DNA of 6,232 bases from an uncultured Mollicutes bacterium. GTDB lineage: Bacteria; Bacillota_I; Bacilli_A; Acholeplasmatales; Anaeroplasmataceae. Made by a program: the position numbers and the translations under genes. Shown here in pieces: positions 1 through 6,232 of the stretch; position 1 is the stretch's first letter; each line of letters opens with the position of its first letter. The stretch lies in contig CAMWJY010000052.1 in assembly GCA_947174685.1 (NCBI GenBank), positions 1 through 6,232 of the forward strand, written 5' to 3'. The notes below the pieces were generated by a model. The model made no database searches. It saw only the letters and a list, made by a program, of their open reading frames with translations, and was not told the origin of the DNA.

Positions 1-84
1 TAGTGATTAACAACAGCATCAATTATAATTTAATAAAAAAGAAAATAAATTAAATTGATAAAAGAATAATTTGATGTTAAGGTT

Positions 85-139
85 ATATTCCCATTTTTTG
101 AAAATATTGTTTTTTCTTAAAAAAAATGGGAATATTTTT
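85..139 (+). terminator. Intrinsic terminator upstream of glyS
   Basis: A perfect 15-bp inverted repeat (85-99 pairing with 121-135) encloses a 21-nt loop. The loop can itself fold a short GAAAA/TTTTC stem. The right arm runs into TTTTT at 135-139. The stem core is CCC/GGG, flanked by A/T pairs. This is the classic Rho-independent layout. Because it lies upstream of the glyS promoter, it most likely ends a unit to the left of the window and insulates glyS from read-through. It is unlikely to be a T-box attenuator, since no T-box consensus is seen to its left and the promoter lies to its right. The stem is AT-rich, so termination strength is uncertain. Confidence 0.72.
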
Positions 140-150
140 GTGTATATAGA

Positions 151-179
151 TTGAAAACTTTTTAATTATATGATATACT
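151..179 (+). promoter_or_regulatory. SigA/RpoD-type promoter of the glyS operon
   Basis: A TTGAAA -35 box (151-156) is separated by exactly 17 bp from a TATACT -10 box (174-179). The TG at 171-172 sits one base before the -10 and makes it an extended -10. Transcription would start near 186-187, giving a leader of about 28 nt with the GGAGGG ribosome binding site at 203-208. Match and spacing are close to the housekeeping consensus. No operator-like repeat or leader structure lies between the promoter and the start codon, which suggests constitutive, growth-linked expression. The promoter is placed by sequence only. Confidence 0.8.
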
Positions 180-214
180 ACTAAAATGGAATTTAATCGT
201 TTGGAGGGATTTTT

Positions 215-1594
215 ATGCAAAAAATTACGTTAGAGCAATTGGTTGCTTATCTAAAAGAACAAGGATTTGTTTTCCAAGGAAGCGAAATTTACGGCGGTCT
301 TGCAAACGCTTGGGATTATGGTCCACTTGGTGTTGAATTAATGAACAACATTAAGTCTGCTTGGTGGAAGAAATTCGTAAAAAACAATCGTTATAATGTT
401 GGTTTAGATTCAGCAATATTAATGAATAAAGAGGTATGGGTTGCATCAGGACATATTGGTTCCTTTAGTGATCCATTGATTGATTGTAAGAAATGTCATG
501 CGAGATATCGTGCAGATAAGCTGATTGAAGATTATACAAAGGGTGAGCTTACTGGAGATGGTATGTCTAATGAGGATTTATTAAAATTCATTTATGATCA
601 TAAGATTACTTGCCCAAGCTGTGGTGGATTAGATTACACAGATATTCGCAAGTTCAACTTAATGTTTAAAACACATCAAGGAGTAGTAGAGGATAATAAG
701 AGTGAAGTATATCTTCGTCCTGAAACAGCCCAAGGTATCTTTGTAAACTTTAAGAATGTTTTAAGAACCTCAAGAAAGAAGTTACCTTTTGGTATTGGTC
801 AAATTGGTAAGAGCTTTAGAAATGAGATTACTCCAGGTAACTTTATCTTTAGAACTCGTGAGTTTGAACAGATGGAGCTAGAATTCTTCTGTAAGCCAGG
901 AACAGAATTAGAATGGTTTTCCTATTGGAGAAGCTTCTGTATGGATTTCTTAGTTAGCTTAGGTGTAGATAAGGATAAATTAAGATATCGTGACCATGAG
1001 AAAGAAGAGCTATCCTTCTATTCTAATGGAACTACAGATATAGAATTTGAATTCCCTTGGGGCTTTGGAGAACTATGGGGAATTGCTTCTAGAACGAATT
1101 ATGATTTAAATGCTCATCAAGAGCATTCTCGTGAAAATCTAGAGTATCTAGACCCTGAAACGAATGAAAGATATCTTCCTTATGTAGTTGAGCCATCTGT
1201 AGGTGTAGGTCGTATTCTTTTATCTGTACTATTCAGTGCTTATGATGAGGAAGTAAATGAAAAGGGAGAAAAGCGTGTGGTTTTACGTTTATCTCCAGTG
1301 TTAGCTCCTTACAAGGTAGCTGTATTACCACTGATTAAAAAGACTCATAGTGAAAAAGCAAATGAAGTATTTGAGTTATTCAATGAACATTTTAGTGCAG
1401 TTTATGATGAAACAGCTAATATTGGTAAACGCTATAGAAGACAGGATGCAATAGGTACACCTTATTGTGTAACCATTGATGATAATACTTTATCTATGGG
1501 TACTGTTACTTTAAGAGACAGAGACACAATGGAACAAATTACTTTAAAAATTGAAGAAGTAATACCTTATATAGAAGCAAAGCTTAAATTTTAA
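215..1594 (+). CDS. glyS: Glycyl-tRNA synthetase, dimeric (alpha2) type
   Basis: This cytoplasmic class II aminoacyl-tRNA synthetase charges tRNA-Gly with glycine using ATP. Its 459 residues match the single-chain homodimeric form (also named glyQS), not the separate alpha and beta chains. Visible landmarks are the motif 1 region NAWDYGPLG (31-39), zinc-type cysteine pairs C91/C94 and C133/C136 in the insertion, the glycine-pocket stretch LRPETAQGIF (167-176), motif 2 with FRNE (201-204), motif 3 with GVGR ending at R333, and an anticodon-binding domain from about 361 to the end. The start follows GGAGGG by 6 nt. It is the first gene after the promoter at 151-179 and lies 26 bp before dnaG. 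Many Bacillota control glycyl-tRNA synthetase by a T-box, but none is visible here. The gene appears complete, with all key motifs intact. Confidence 0.97.
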   Translation: MQKITLEQLVAYLKEQGFVFQGSEIYGGLANAWDYGPLGVELMNNIKSAWWKKFVKNNRYNVGLDSAILMNKEVWVASGHIGSFSDPLIDCKKCHARYRADKLIEDYTKGELTGDGMSNEDLLKFIYDHKITCPSCGGLDYTDIRKFNLMFKTHQGVVEDNKSEVYLRPETAQGIFVNFKNVLRTSRKKLPFGIGQIGKSFRNEITPGNFIFRTREFEQMELEFFCKPGTELEWFSYWRSFCMDFLVSLGVDKDKLRYRDHEKEELSFYSNGTTDIEFEFPWGFGELWGIASRTNYDLNAHQEHSRENLEYLDPETNERYLPYVVEPSVGVGRILLSVLFSAYDEEVNEKGEKRVVLRLSPVLAPYKVAVLPLIKKTHSEKANEVFELFNEHFSAVYDETANIGKRYRRQDAIGTPYCVTIDDNTLSMGTVTLRDRDTMEQITLKIEEVIPYIEAKLKF

Positions 1595-1620
1595 AACAAC
1601 ATGAATTAGGAGGGGATGAA

Positions 1621-3423
1621 ATGGCAACTCAAGAAGAAATAACAAAAATTATTGAGAGTACCGATATGGTTGAGCTTGTATCCCCTTATGTTAAGCTGAC
1701 GAAGCAGGGGAAGAATTACAAGGGATTATGCCCTTTTCATAATGAAGATACACCTTCCTTTGTAGTATCTCAGGATAAGCATCTTGCCCATTGCTTTGGC
1801 TGTGGCAAGGGTGGAAACCCAATTCAGTTTTTAATGGATATCAAATTGATATCTTTTCCAGAAGCCTTAACAGAGCTTGCAAAGAAAAATGGTATAGAAA
1901 TAAAGGATGAATATCAGCCTAAGGAACAAAAGCAGGACAACACGATTTATTATGAGATGATGTCAACCTCAGCTAAATTCTATCACCAGAATCTTACCTT
2001 AACGAAGTCTGGCAAGAGTGCTCTTCATTATTTATATCAGCGTGGAATAGATGATGTGACCATAAAGACCTTTCAAATAGGCTTAGCACCTGCAACGAAG
2101 GATGCCTTATACAAGGTACTAAAAGAAGCAAATTATTTAGAATTCAATATGATGGATTTGGGTTTGGTGGATCATAACGACCAAGGATATTATGATATTT
2201 TTAGTAGAAGAATCACGTTCCCTATAACAGATGAACAGGGTCATGTGGTAGGCTTTAGCGCTAGAATTTTTGATAATCCAGATAAAACCCAGCCGAAATA
2301 CATAAATACAAGGGATACTTTCTTATATCATAAAGGAACCATCCTGTATCATTTAGATCAAGCAAAAACTGAAATATTGAGAAAAAAGAGATTTATTTTA
2401 CACGAAGGTCAAATGGATGTAATTGCCTCTACCTATGCTGGTTTAAAGGAAAGTATTTGTACGATGGGAACTGCCCTAACCTTAGATCAGGCCTATGTCT
2501 TAAAAAGATATGCCAATCATGCGATTATCTGTTATGATGGCGATAAAGCAGGTATTAATGCTTCTAAAAAAGCCATTGGAATATTTAAGAAGGCTGGTAT
2601 GCAGGTACATTTGGTCTTGCTGCCAGATGGAATGGACCCAGATGAATATGTTCATACCTATGGACAAGAAGAATATGTTAAGTATTTTGAATCACATATT
2701 TTAGATGAATTAGAATATAATTTTGAAACGGCATTTTTGAATGTGAATCTCAAGGATTCATTTGTGATAGAAACTGTAAAAAATATAGTTTTTGAACAAA
2801 TTCAAGCTATGCCCAGTCAAACAGCTAAAGAAAAATATTTAGAGCTTCTTGCAAGAAGAATTAATGGTTCATTGAACGCAATCCTTGCCGATTTTGAAGC
2901 TTTTACAAAAACATCTACTTTTTCAACTCCTTATAATGAAGATTATGAGGAAGAACCTATTTTTTTAAAGCCTATTGAGGAGGAAAAAAATTATCGAAAT
3001 TATGAATTGAGATTATTCCTTTATGCAAGAAATTCTAAGGAACGAGCATTAAAAATTGATAAAAGATTAGGGGATTTTATGAATGCCTTCAGTCCAATAA
3101 ATCAAGAAATTTGGATACAGCTTGTAAATGTTTACTATGCAGAGTATGATGAATTTGATGATCAATTGTTCTGTTCTATCTTGTCTGAGGAACAAAAAAC
3201 AACATATTTGAATAATTTAGATATTTTAAGGGGGTCCATAGAGCCCTATAGTGATGAAGATTTAGAATGTATCCTTGAAAAGATGGAGGATATGCATTAC
3301 AAGATTTCCAATCAAGAGATAAATAAGGTTATAGAATCTACAAATGATATGGAGCTTAAAAAAACAAAGCTTGCAGAAAAGTTTAAAAATAAGAAAAAAT
3401 CTATGTCTAACAGGAGGAAGTAA
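1621..3423 (+). CDS. dnaG: DNA primase
   Basis: DnaG makes the short RNA primers for replication at the fork and works with the replicative helicase. At 600 residues it has the usual length. The N-terminal CHC2-type zinc domain shows C37/H40 and C58/C61. The catalytic core follows at about 110-345, including the QPKYINT stretch (224-230) and a TOPRIM fold with E262 in HEGQMDVIA and D306/D308 in YDGDKAG, the metal-binding acidic residues. Position 264 is Gln, where many primases have an aromatic residue (EGYMD in E. coli, from memory). The C-terminal part (about 360-600) is divergent, as is usual for the helicase-interacting region, and ends in a Lys/Arg-rich tail. The start follows AGGAGGGG (1608-1615) by 5 nt. 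It lies between glyS (26 bp) and rpoD (2 bp), the Bacillota macromolecular synthesis arrangement. Confidence 0.97.
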   Translation: MATQEEITKIIESTDMVELVSPYVKLTKQGKNYKGLCPFHNEDTPSFVVSQDKHLAHCFGCGKGGNPIQFLMDIKLISFPEALTELAKKNGIEIKDEYQPKEQKQDNTIYYEMMSTSAKFYHQNLTLTKSGKSALHYLYQRGIDDVTIKTFQIGLAPATKDALYKVLKEANYLEFNMMDLGLVDHNDQGYYDIFSRRITFPITDEQGHVVGFSARIFDNPDKTQPKYINTRDTFLYHKGTILYHLDQAKTEILRKKRFILHEGQMDVIASTYAGLKESICTMGTALTLDQAYVLKRYANHAIICYDGDKAGINASKKAIGIFKKAGMQVHLVLLPDGMDPDEYVHTYGQEEYVKYFESHILDELEYNFETAFLNVNLKDSFVIETVKNIVFEQIQAMPSQTAKEKYLELLARRINGSLNAILADFEAFTKTSTFSTPYNEDYEEEPIFLKPIEEEKNYRNYELRLFLYARNSKERALKIDKRLGDFMNAFSPINQEIWIQLVNVYYAEYDEFDDQLFCSILSEEQKTTYLNNLDILRGSIEPYSDEDLECILEKMEDMHYKISNQEINKVIESTNDMELKKTKLAEKFKNKKKSMSNRRK

Positions 3424-3425
3424 AC

Positions 3426-4610
3426 ATGGAATATGAACAAATTTTAAAGGAACTTATTGAATTAGGAAAGAAGAATGGTTCTGTTCAATCTAAGGAAATA
3501 ATCAAATATTATTCTATTGAGTCAGAAGAATATGATAATATTGTAAAGGAATTAATGAAGGAAGAAATTAATGTTGATGAGGATATTTCTTTAGACGATT
3601 TTGATGTTAAGGAACCAACCAATTTAAATGACATTGAAGAAATTGATGTTTCCACCTTTGATCAGCTTCCAGCGTCTGTTAAGGTAGATGACCCTGTACG
3701 TATGTACTTAAAGGATATTGGTAAAATTCCTCTACTTTCTTTAGATGATGAAACCATTTATGCAAGACAGGTAGTAGATGGTCGTGAGGCAAAGGCTCGT
3801 CTTGCTGAAATAGAGGCTGATGACCAAAATACAATTTCTGTTGAGGAATATGAAAAGCTACTAGAAATTAGTGATGCTGCAGATGAAGCAAAGGATAAGC
3901 TAGTTAATGCCAATTTAAGACTAGTAGTATCTATCGCTAAGCGCTATTTAGGAAGAGGTCTTCAATTCTTAGATTTAATTCAAGAAGGTAATATGGGCTT
4001 AATGAAGGCAGTAGATAAGTTTGATCATCAAAAGGGATTTAAATTTTCTACATATGCTACATGGTGGATTCGTCAGGCTATTACAAGAGCTGTTGCTGAC
4101 CAAGCTAGAACCATCCGTATACCAGTACATATGGTTGAAACAATCAATAAGCTTGTTCGCTATCAACGTCAATTAGTTCAAGAATTATCTAGAGAACCAT
4201 CTCCACAGGAAGTGGCTGATCGTATGGGTATTCCTGTAGAGAAGGTACAGCAGATTCAAAAGATTGCTCAAGAGCCAATTTCCTTAGAATCTCCAGTAGG
4301 TGAGGAAGAGGATTCAAATTTGGGAGATTTTGTTAAGGATCCTTATGCACTTGACCCTTATGAATATACTGCAAAGATGAAGCTACGCGAGGAATTAGAC
4401 GATGTTTTAGCTACACTCACTGAGCGTGAAGAGCGTGTATTACGCTTGCGCTTTGGCTTGGTTGATGGGAGGCAAAGGACACTCGAAGAAGTAGGAAAAG
4501 AATTCAATGTCACAAGAGAGCGTATTAGACAAATTGAAGCAAAGGCACTTCGTAAGCTTAAGCATCCTTCTCGTAGTCGCAAGCTTAAGGATTTCATGAC
4601 AAAGCATTAA
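3426..4610 (+). CDS. rpoD: Primary (housekeeping) RNA polymerase sigma factor
   Basis: This sigma-70 group 1 factor (RpoD/SigA) directs RNA polymerase to -10/-35 promoters such as the one at 151-179. Its 394 residues hold an N-terminal region 1.1 with a very acidic stretch (about 46-79), region 1.2 with DPVRMYLKDIG (89-99), regions 2.1-2.4 (about 156-235) with NLRLVVSIAKRY and the melting segment FSTYATWWIRQAI (207-219), region 3 (about 236-295) and region 4 with the helix-turn-helix TLEEVGKEFNVTRERIRQIE (352-371). About 30 residues between regions 1.2 and 2.1 (about 120-153) are absent from Bacillus-type SigA. AGGAGG (3412-3417) lies inside the end of dnaG, 8 nt before the ATG, and only 2 bp separate the genes, so the two are probably translationally coupled. 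Confidence 0.97.
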   Translation: MEYEQILKELIELGKKNGSVQSKEIIKYYSIESEEYDNIVKELMKEEINVDEDISLDDFDVKEPTNLNDIEEIDVSTFDQLPASVKVDDPVRMYLKDIGKIPLLSLDDETIYARQVVDGREAKARLAEIEADDQNTISVEEYEKLLEISDAADEAKDKLVNANLRLVVSIAKRYLGRGLQFLDLIQEGNMGLMKAVDKFDHQKGFKFSTYATWWIRQAITRAVADQARTIRIPVHMVETINKLVRYQRQLVQELSREPSPQEVADRMGIPVEKVQQIQKIAQEPISLESPVGEEEDSNLGDFVKDPYALDPYEYTAKMKLREELDDVLATLTEREERVLRLRFGLVDGRQRTLEEVGKEFNVTRERIRQIEAKALRKLKHPSRSRKLKDFMTKH

Positions 4611-4611
4611 T

Positions 4612-5262
4612 ATGGACCGCATAAAGAAAATTGCCTCCCTTACTAAGGGAAGCAAGGTGGTTTGTGATATTGGCTGTGATCACGCCTATGCTTTAGTTTA
4701 TGCAATTAAAGAATATGGTGTTGAAAAAGGGCTTGCAACTGATATTTCCTTAGGACCACTTTTAAATGCTAAAAAAACAATAGAAGAATATCATCTTGAT
4801 AAGCAAATTCAGACCATCCTTTCGGATGGCTTTGATGCTATTCAGGAGGATTTTGATACCGCGATTATCTCTGGTATGGGCGGTATATTGATGTGTGATA
4901 TATTAAATAGGGCCTTACCTAAGCTCAAGGGCAAACGGCTTATCCTAGAGGCAAATAGTGACACCTATCGGATTAGAACTCTTTTATCATCAAGTGGATT
5001 TTATATTGTAGAAGAGGCTGCACTTTATGATCATGAAAAGTATTATGAAATCCTTGTGTTTGAGCAAGGAATATCTAACTATGATTCGTTAGATATTCTG
5101 TATGGGCCTCACCTTAGAAGAGTTAAGCCTCAAGCCTTTGTAAAATACTATCAAAAGAAACTAGATTTACTTTCTTCAATTCTCTTGCAAATTAAAGATG
5201 AGAAGGAAAAAGAAGAAAAGCTAAGGTTGTTCAAAGAAATTCATTTTGTATTAGAGGGTTAA
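4612..5262 (+). CDS. trmK: tRNA (adenine(22)-N1)-methyltransferase
   Basis: TrmK is a cytoplasmic SAM-dependent enzyme that makes m1A at position 22 in the D-arm of certain tRNAs. The 216-residue product has the family's Rossmann-type SAM site CDIGCDHAY (18-26), the ISGMGG motif (86-91) and a charged, probably helical C-terminal segment (about 178-210). The LILEAN stretch (110-115) stands where I recall LxLQPN in B. subtilis relatives. The ATG lies one base after the rpoD stop, and an in-frame TGA at 4597-4599 excludes any longer ATG start. No convincing Shine-Dalgarno lies at normal spacing (the nearest AAGGA is about 20 nt upstream), so translation probably depends on ribosomes ending rpoD. 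A hairpin lies just after the start. Position after rpoD is typical for trmK in Bacillota. Confidence 0.93.
   Translation: MDRIKKIASLTKGSKVVCDIGCDHAYALVYAIKEYGVEKGLATDISLGPLLNAKKTIEEYHLDKQIQTILSDGFDAIQEDFDTAIISGMGGILMCDILNRALPKLKGKRLILEANSDTYRIRTLLSSSGFYIVEEAALYDHEKYYEILVFEQGISNYDSLDILYGPHLRRVKPQAFVKYYQKKLDLLSSILLQIKDEKEKEEKLRLFKEIHFVLEG
4631..4655 (+). repeat. Inverted repeat inside the 5' end of trmK
   Basis: Arms 4631-4641 and 4645-4655 pair over 11 positions with a single C-A mismatch, around a three-base loop (4642-4644). The core is TCCCTT/AAGGGA. In RNA this would be a compact hairpin beginning 20 nt inside trmK, directly beyond the rpoD stop codon. No U-tract follows (the next bases are GGTGG), so it is not an intrinsic terminator. 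It could stabilise the rpoD 3' end or tune trmK translation, but it also encodes normal TrmK residues and may be accidental. Confidence 0.4.
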
Positions 5263-5265
5263 TTT

Positions 5266-6018
5266 ATGGAAAAGCATTATTTACTAGAAACTAAAAATTA
5301 TTATGAAACATATTTTTTAGATGATGCAATAAGGCCTATGATTTTAATTGCTCCAGGTGGAGGCTATAAATACACCTCTCCAAGGGAGGCAGAACCTGTT
5401 GCCAAAGAGTTTTTAAATCGTGGCTATCATGTAGCGATTTTACATTATAGACAAACGATAGAAGCCTATCCGATGCCAGGGACCTATTTAGGTAAAGCTT
5501 TAGAAGAAATAAAAAAGGATTCTAGAGTGGGAAAAATCATAGGGTTAGGTTTTTCTGCAGGAGGACATTGCTTATTAGAATATACCTTACACTATAAGGA
5601 TTATGCATATGAAATTAAGCCTGATTTATTAATTTTAGCATATCCTGTCATCACTGCAGATGTAGTTTGTGCACATCTTGGCTCTTTTGAAGAATTACTC
5701 AAGGAAAATGTAAATAATGCAGTACTTAGAAGCTATCTTTCTTTAGAAACGCAAGTCACTAAAGAAAATGTGGTGGATTTATTTTTATGGGGAACTTACA
5801 CTGACCAAGCTGTACCAGTAGAAAATTCCTTAAGATTGATTGAAGCCTATAGAAAGGCAGAAGGAAATGTAGAGTACCATCTCTTCCCATTTGGAGCCCA
5901 TGGGCTATCCGTAGCAAACTCATCCTCTAGTGAAGGAGTAAAAGATAAGGAAAGTCCTTATATTTCTAGATGGGTTGATTTCGCAGATAGCTGGATTAAA
6001 TTAAAAATTATGATTTAA
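5266..6018 (+). CDS. Alpha/beta hydrolase, esterase-like
   Basis: This 250-residue serine hydrolase resembles the small acetyl-xylan esterase/carboxylesterase group. The likely oxyanion loop is APGGGY (29-34). The nucleophile elbow is GFSAGG with Ser97 in a G-x-S-x-G context. The acid is probably Asp180 (GTYTDQAVP) and the base His212 (GAHGLS), so a complete triad is present. The chain starts MEKHYLLETKNYY and has no signal peptide or membrane segment, so it should act in the cytoplasm, perhaps deacylating sugars or other small esters. The substrate cannot be read from the sequence. AGAGGG (5253-5258) lies 7 nt before the ATG, and only 3 bp separate it from trmK, which implies co-transcription. 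Base composition looks like its neighbours. No terminator is visible after its TAA. Confidence 0.85.
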   Translation: MEKHYLLETKNYYETYFLDDAIRPMILIAPGGGYKYTSPREAEPVAKEFLNRGYHVAILHYRQTIEAYPMPGTYLGKALEEIKKDSRVGKIIGLGFSAGGHCLLEYTLHYKDYAYEIKPDLLILAYPVITADVVCAHLGSFEELLKENVNNAVLRSYLSLETQVTKENVVDLFLWGTYTDQAVPVENSLRLIEAYRKAEGNVEYHLFPFGAHGLSVANSSSSEGVKDKESPYISRWVDFADSWIKLKIMI

Positions 6019-6081
6019 TAAGCTTTTAAAAAAATTAAATTTCTTTGTTAAAAATACTTGTTTCAATCGTTCTATATAATG

Positions 6082-6089
6082 AGGTGAGG
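6082..6089 (+). promoter_or_regulatory. Ribosome binding site of the truncated last gene
   Basis: AGGTGAGG lies 4 nt before the ATG at 6094 and is the main reason to accept this short reading frame as a real gene start. A TATAAT hexamer at 6075-6080 lies just before it, but it has no -35 partner at 16-19 bp, and its expected start point would fall inside this site. I therefore do not call it a promoter. Confidence 0.6.
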
Positions 6090-6093
6090 GCTT

Positions 6094-6190
6094 ATGCAAG
6101 ATAATATTTCCAGTTATCTTAAAGATAAATTAGGTAAGGATTATAAATATACTAAAGCAAGATATGACCTTATTTATAAAGGGGCAATAG
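6094..6190 (+). CDS. Unknown protein, 5' fragment cut by contig end
   Basis: Only 32 genuine codons remain. They begin MQDNISSYLK and are rich in Lys and Tyr (KDYKYTKARYDLIYKG at 15-30). I do not recognise the family. It does not resemble the N-terminus of the Nif3/YqfO proteins often found after trmK. No signal peptide is apparent. The ATG is supported by AGGTGAGG at 6082-6089. The gene follows the hydrolase after 75 bp without a visible terminator, so it may belong to the same transcript. The frame stays open past 6190 only because it reads into sequencing adapter. Those residues (ADSYTPLRAHETPE) are artificial and must not be used in searches. Confidence 0.6.
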
Positions 6191-6232
6191 CTGACTCTTA
6201 TACACCTCTCCGAGCCCACGAGACTCCTGAGC
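6191..6232 (+). other. Nextera sequencing adapter plus i7 index (artefact)
   Basis: Positions 6191-6224 match the Illumina Nextera read-through adapter at 32 of 34 bases. The first 19 bases are the Tn5 mosaic end CTGTCTCTTATACACATCT with two changes (T to A at 6194, A to C at 6206). CCGAGCCCACGAGAC (6210-6224) is exact. The final 8 bases, TCCTGAGC (6225-6232), are exactly the Nextera i7 index that I know as N704. This is library-construction sequence left on a contig end, not a transposon and not genomic DNA. The true boundary may shift by a base or so if native bases match the adapter. Confidence 0.97.

Noticed and set aside
3..53. Possible C-terminal tail of an upstream gene, open from the left edge to a TAA at 51-53.
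   Set aside because: Only 16 AT-rich codons remain with no recognisable motif. The terminator at 85-139 implies that some gene lies upstream, but this fragment cannot be shown to be its end.
18..59. ATCAATT (18-24) and AATTGAT (53-59) inverted repeat.
   Set aside because: It has only 7 bp, no GC core and a 28-nt loop, in very AT-rich DNA. It is expected by chance.
85..139. Hairpin upstream of glyS read as a T-box antiterminator/terminator.
   Set aside because: No T-box consensus or specifier structure is seen to its left, and the glyS promoter lies to its right, so it is best explained as the terminator of a preceding unit.
1837..1857. Perfect 8-bp-arm palindrome GATATCAA-A-TTGATATC followed by TTTT inside dnaG.
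   Set aside because: It is all but GC-free, lies within conserved coding sequence and has a length expected by chance in DNA this AT-rich. It is not a credible terminator or operator.
2510..2704. Small + strand reading frame inside dnaG.
   Set aside because: It is a shifted frame over the well-supported TOPRIM region, with no ribosome binding site of its own and no protein motif.
4554..4589. Repeated AAGCTTAAG (4554-4562 and 4581-4589) near the end of rpoD.
   Set aside because: Both copies encode the conserved RKLK motifs of sigma region 4.2, so the protein sequence explains the repeat.
4358..4655. Two overlapping minus-strand reading frames opposite the end of rpoD.
   Set aside because: They lie antisense to conserved sigma region 4, and their Ser/Arg/Leu-rich translations show no motif. 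They are shadows of the rpoD codons.
5895..5906. Perfect 12-nt palindrome AGCCCATGGGCT in the hydrolase gene.
   Set aside because: It encodes the catalytic-His segment GAHGL. It is short, isolated and within the coding region, so no regulatory meaning is supported.
6075..6080. TATAAT hexamer before the last gene, as a possible promoter.
   Set aside because: No -35 element lies at 16-19 bp and there is no extended -10 TG. The predicted start point would fall within the ribosome binding site.
6191..6209. Tn5-like transposon end.
   Set aside because: The adjoining adapter and i7 index show that it is library adapter, not a genomic Tn5/IS50 insertion.

Overview
This is an ordinary housekeeping segment of an AT-rich Gram-positive (Bacillota) chromosome. 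I see no mobile element, CRISPR array, tRNA, rRNA or riboswitch. Five complete genes on the + strand form one tight run: glyS (dimeric glycyl-tRNA synthetase), dnaG (primase), rpoD (primary sigma factor), trmK (tRNA A22 methyltransferase) and a small alpha/beta hydrolase. A sixth gene begins near the right edge and is cut off. The gene order (glyS-dnaG-rpoD-trmK), strong Shine-Dalgarno sites, low GC, TAA at all five stops and TGG for tryptophan point to Bacilli, Erysipelotrichia or an Acholeplasma-like lineage with the standard genetic code. The exact lineage cannot be fixed from the sequence.

Layout: positions 1-84 are AT-rich with no supportable gene. Positions 85-139 hold an intrinsic terminator that closes an upstream unit. 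Positions 151-179 hold a near-consensus housekeeping promoter, which gives a short leader of roughly 28 nt before glyS at 215. The gaps between the five genes are 26, 2, 1 and 3 bp, so they are probably one transcript with translational coupling, above all at rpoD-trmK, where trmK has no evident Shine-Dalgarno site. No terminator is visible after the hydrolase. A 75-bp gap leads to the truncated last gene.

The run is the Bacillota form of the macromolecular synthesis operon. It ties together tRNA charging (GlyRS), replication priming (DnaG), promoter recognition (RpoD) and tRNA modification (TrmK). The promoter at its head is of the type that RpoD itself reads. The hydrolase is an accessory member with no obvious functional link.

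The most certain unusual signal is technical. The last 42 bases (6191-6232) are not genomic. They are an Illumina Nextera read-through adapter with two mismatches, followed by an 8-base i7 index (TCCTGAGC). The window therefore ends at a contig edge with untrimmed adapter, and the last reading frame runs falsely into it. The main biological curiosities are a short insertion between sigma regions 1.2 and 2.1 in RpoD, a hairpin just inside the trmK start, and an esterase-like gene in place of the more usual nif3-family neighbour.
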